From: Mariniphaga sp964559175
Lineage (GTDB): Bacteria > Bacteroidota > Bacteroidia > Bacteroidales > Prolixibacteraceae
Assembly: GCA_964559175.1 (NCBI GenBank)
Contig: CAZLGT010000008.1
Coordinates: 40,424-104,423, forward strand
DNA length: 64,000 nucleotides
Reading direction: 5' to 3'
The position numbers and the translations under genes are program-made. This document shows positions 61,924 through 64,000 of the stretch, one piece after another; within the stretch, counting starts at the first letter, position 1, and every line of letters starts with the position of its first letter. A model generated the notes under the pieces. That model worked only from the letters and a program-made list of their open reading frames with translations, was not told where the DNA came from and made no database searches.

Positions 61924-62149
61924 CAAAGATAAAATGCTACAGTTAGTTCTATCTGACAGCAATTTAAGTTCTTATTACGAATACAATTCTGACGATTTCC
62001 AAACCATTAAAGATGCTTTAGAAAGCGACATTCCTGTGGTTGTAGCTGTAGCTAAAATTGTTCGTGGCATTAATGGAAATTCTGAAAAAAGTATTCAGAA
62101 AGAAGTTTACAACGAAGTGTTTAACTATCTTAATCAGAATATGTTATGA
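61916..62149 (+). CDS. Small middle-component-like protein of the defence operon
   Basis: This encodes 77 helical, acidic residues (SNKDKMLQLVLSDSNLSSYY, VVVAVAKIVRGINGNSEKSI). The start overlaps the helicase stop by 8 bp, and its TGA overlaps the next ATG (ATGA), so all three genes are translationally coupled. The family is not recognised. A short protein between an effector and an SMC-like ATPase is the layout of ABC-three-component and Lamassu-like systems, where it bridges the two (inference). Confidence 0.72.
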   Translation: MSNKDKMLQLVLSDSNLSSYYEYNSDDFQTIKDALESDIPVVVAVAKIVRGINGNSEKSIQKEVYNEVFNYLNQNML

Positions 62150-64000
62150 ACATCAAAGAAGTTACAATAGAAAATTTTCGAAGTTATTACGAAAAAAATA
62201 TTGTCAAATTTAATGATGGGTTGGTACTTTTTGTGGGCGATAATGGAGATGGAAAAACAACCTTTTTTGAAGCATTGGAGTGGCTGTTCGACACTTCAAA
62301 ACAAAATATGGATTATCGACTTATTTCAGAAAAGAAAACATCAGAATTACCACAATATGAAAGTGATATTTTGCGTGTTTCAATGACTTTTGAACACGAT
62401 GGTGAAAAAATAGTTGAAAAATCTTTTGTTTTTAAAAAGTTTCCAAATGGCGAAATAAGAACAGAAGACTATCAGTTTAAAGGTTGGTATAACAATGGTA
62501 CAGAAAGGATTCAAATTCATGGTGGAAAGTTGTTAGACCGTTGTTTTGAGGCATCAATTCGGAAATATTGCTTGTTAAAAGGTGAGGAAAATCTTAATGT
62601 ATTTAACAATCCTGATGCACTTAAATATCTTATAGAAACATTTTCTAATATTAGAGAATTTGATCCATATTATACAGGAAATGAAGATAATATGGGATTT
62701 GTTGACTTTGCTGAAGATTTGTCGAGGAAAGCATACGAAAAAGCGATGAAATCGGATAAGCAAAACTCGCAGCAGGAAAAGGAACTGAGTTATAAATTAG
62801 ATTTTTTAAGAGGAGAGTTAAGTAAGGTTCGGAAAAGATTAGAGACAAATAGGGAAAACGCGAATAACTATTCAACAAAATTGAATGAGATTGAGAGTAG
62901 CAAAGAAGCAAGTTCCCTTTTAAAAGATATAAACGAAAGATTAAAATCATTAAACGAGAAAAAGCGTAATATTGAAATACTTATTAATGAAGATTATACC
63001 ACAAAACTACTTGATGAGATGTGGATTTTGTGTGGGTTTTCTTCAATTTTCAAAGAATATCAGGAAAAGGTAAACAATTTTAGTAAAGATAAGAGAAGAT
63101 TAGAAGATGAAGATAAAAAGCAAAAAGGTAAAGAAGAGGCATATAATGAAATTTCAACAAGTTTGGCAAAAGGAATAATTCCGCTTTCAATCTATATTCC
63201 AGATGAAAATACAATGAAGGAAATGATTGAAGATGAGTTTTGTAAGGTTTGTGGGCGGGAAGCAAAAAAAGGTTCTGATGCTCATAATTTCATGGTTGAC
63301 AAACTCAATGAATTGCTTAAAAGCCAAAAACCGAAAGATAAGAAAGAAGAAGTATTACTTTTCAAAAATAATTTTGCCAAAGAACTTGAACAAAAAAGCA
63401 TTAGCCTGGGATATAATCAAGAAGAACTTAATAACCTGATTAATACGATACGAGACAGAATAGATTTTAATGAAGCACGAAAAGCTGATGTTAGAAAAAT
63501 ACAGAATAGCATTGATATTGAAGACGATAATAAGAAAAAGCTGTTGGCTCAAAACAATACTTTCACTGAAGAACAATTACAAAATGCTTATGAAAATATT
63601 AAGAATTGGTTTGATTACAGAAATGAAGCTGAAAAGCAAATATTAATTCTTGAAGAAGAAGAGAAAAATATCAAGCACATATTACGATTTGCACAAGAAG
63701 AATATGATAAATTAGCAAAATCTTCGATTGCAAGTACTTACAGTAAGGTTTATAAGGCTTTCAACAAAATACAAAGTGCCTTTAAATATGCAAAAGAAAA
63801 AAACACTTACGATTTTCTCCGACTCTTGGAAGAAAAGGCCAATAAATACCTCGAGAAGCTTAACATTGAAGGCTTTCATGGAATAATTCGTATTATCAAA
63901 ACTCCGGAAGGCACAGCAAGAATCGTATTACAGGATAAGAATGATACTTTTGTTGCAAATCCTAATCAGGCATTAAAAACTACAATGTTTATGTCGGTTT
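62146..64000 (+). CDS. SMC/Rad50-like ATPase with CxxC hook, 3' end outside window
   Basis: Translation from ATG 62146 stays open to the end of the window (618 codons visible). The N-terminal ABC half has Walker A GDNGDGKTTFFEALEWLFD after the start NIKEVTIENFRSYYEKNIVK. Long charged coiled coils (about 200-560) flank C366-x-x-C369 (EDEFCKVCGREAKKGSDAH), a hook like that of Rad50/RloC-type ATPases. The C-terminal half with Walker B and signature lies beyond the window. It resembles DndD/LmuB-type DNA-sensing ATPases of phage defence. Operon with the helicase and the small gene. Confidence 0.88.
   Translation, partial: MNIKEVTIENFRSYYEKNIVKFNDGLVLFVGDNGDGKTTFFEALEWLFDTSKQNMDYRLISEKKTSELPQYESDILRVSMTFEHDGEKIVEKSFVFKKFPNGEIRTEDYQFKGWYNNGTERIQIHGGKLLDRCFEASIRKYCLLKGEENLNVFNNPDALKYLIETFSNIREFDPYYTGNEDNMGFVDFAEDLSRKAYEKAMKSDKQNSQQEKELSYKLDFLRGELSKVRKRLETNRENANNYSTKLNEIESSKEASSLLKDINERLKSLNEKKRNIEILINEDYTTKLLDEMWILCGFSSIFKEYQEKVNNFSKDKRRLEDEDKKQKGKEEAYNEISTSLAKGIIPLSIYIPDENTMKEMIEDEFCKVCGREAKKGSDAHNFMVDKLNELLKSQKPKDKKEEVLLFKNNFAKELEQKSISLGYNQEELNNLINTIRDRIDFNEARKADVRKIQNSIDIEDDNKKKLLAQNNTFTEEQLQNAYENIKNWFDYRNEAEKQILILEEEEKNIKHILRFAQEEYDKLAKSSIASTYSKVYKAFNKIQSAFKYAKEKNTYDFLRLLEEKANKYLEKLNIEGFHGIIRIIKTPEGTARIVLQDKNDTFVANPNQALKTTMFMSV

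Noticed and set aside
1..64000. CRISPR array
   Set aside because: No regularly spaced direct repeats of 20-50 bp were seen; the repeats found are RHS coding repeats, the 98-bp leader and the 102-bp tail.
1..64000. tRNA, rRNA or tmRNA genes
   Set aside because: No cloverleaf-like segments with T-loop GTTC and CCA were noticed in the intergenic spaces, so no tRNA-type attachment site is claimed.

Overview
The window comes from a Bacteroidetes (Bacteroidota) chromosome, most likely a marine or anaerobic member of the Marinilabiliales/Prolixibacteraceae type. Evidence for this is the TAnnTTTG promoter boxes, the HU-like leader gene fragment, paired M16 peptidases, the stand-alone heptose adenylyltransferase next to radA, and AT-rich intergenic DNA around moderately GC-rich genes. 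The strain name cannot be read from the sequence.

Region 1 (1-16.9 kb) is an Rhs polymorphic-toxin locus. The 3' part of one large Rhs gene (FG-GAP-like repeats, RHS repeats, RHS core, toxin tip) is followed by its immunity gene. A tandem series of displaced tips comes next, each made of a piece of RHS core, a different C-terminal toxin and an immunity-like gene. The tips include a frameshifted DUF4258-like nuclease tip with a WapI-type immunity gene, two metallopeptidase-like tips (HEYLH and HEYGH) each followed by a lipoprotein gene, and two related tips each followed by a one-pass membrane protein. The array also holds debris: a doubly broken outer-membrane barrel gene, a truncated HU-like gene with a duplicated leader, the 3' end of an XRE-type regulator, and duplicated tails. 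Two toxin-antitoxin pairs (PIN/VapBC-like and ParE-like) close it.

Region 2 (16.9-58.6 kb) is mostly core genome: cvpA, rfaE2-radA, an Rrf2/YceI/porin operon, two M16 peptidases, a beta-helix protein, mgsA, glmM, an ECF sigma factor with a membrane partner, a complete seven-gene Mrp Na+/H+ antiporter operon with a universal stress protein, an AraC-type membrane regulator, a few secreted enzymes, a tetraheme cytochrome c fused to a SUMF1-like domain, asnS, rpoN, and a phosphate group (two-component system opposite a PiT transporter carrying a PhoU-like tail). Two small or broken items stand out: a 50-residue double-glycine leader peptide gene at 30.35 kb, and a secreted-protein gene interrupted by one in-frame TGA at 56.98 kb.

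Region 3 (59.0-64.0 kb) is AT-rich and looks like a defence island. A decayed vsr fragment and an unknown gene precede a tightly overlapping operon of a PLD-like/DExH helicase, a 77-residue small protein and an SMC/Rad50-like ATPase with a CxxC hook that runs off the window. The layout resembles ABC-three-component or Lamassu-like systems, but the combination cannot be named with certainty. The two places most worth following up are the Rhs tip array and this terminal operon.
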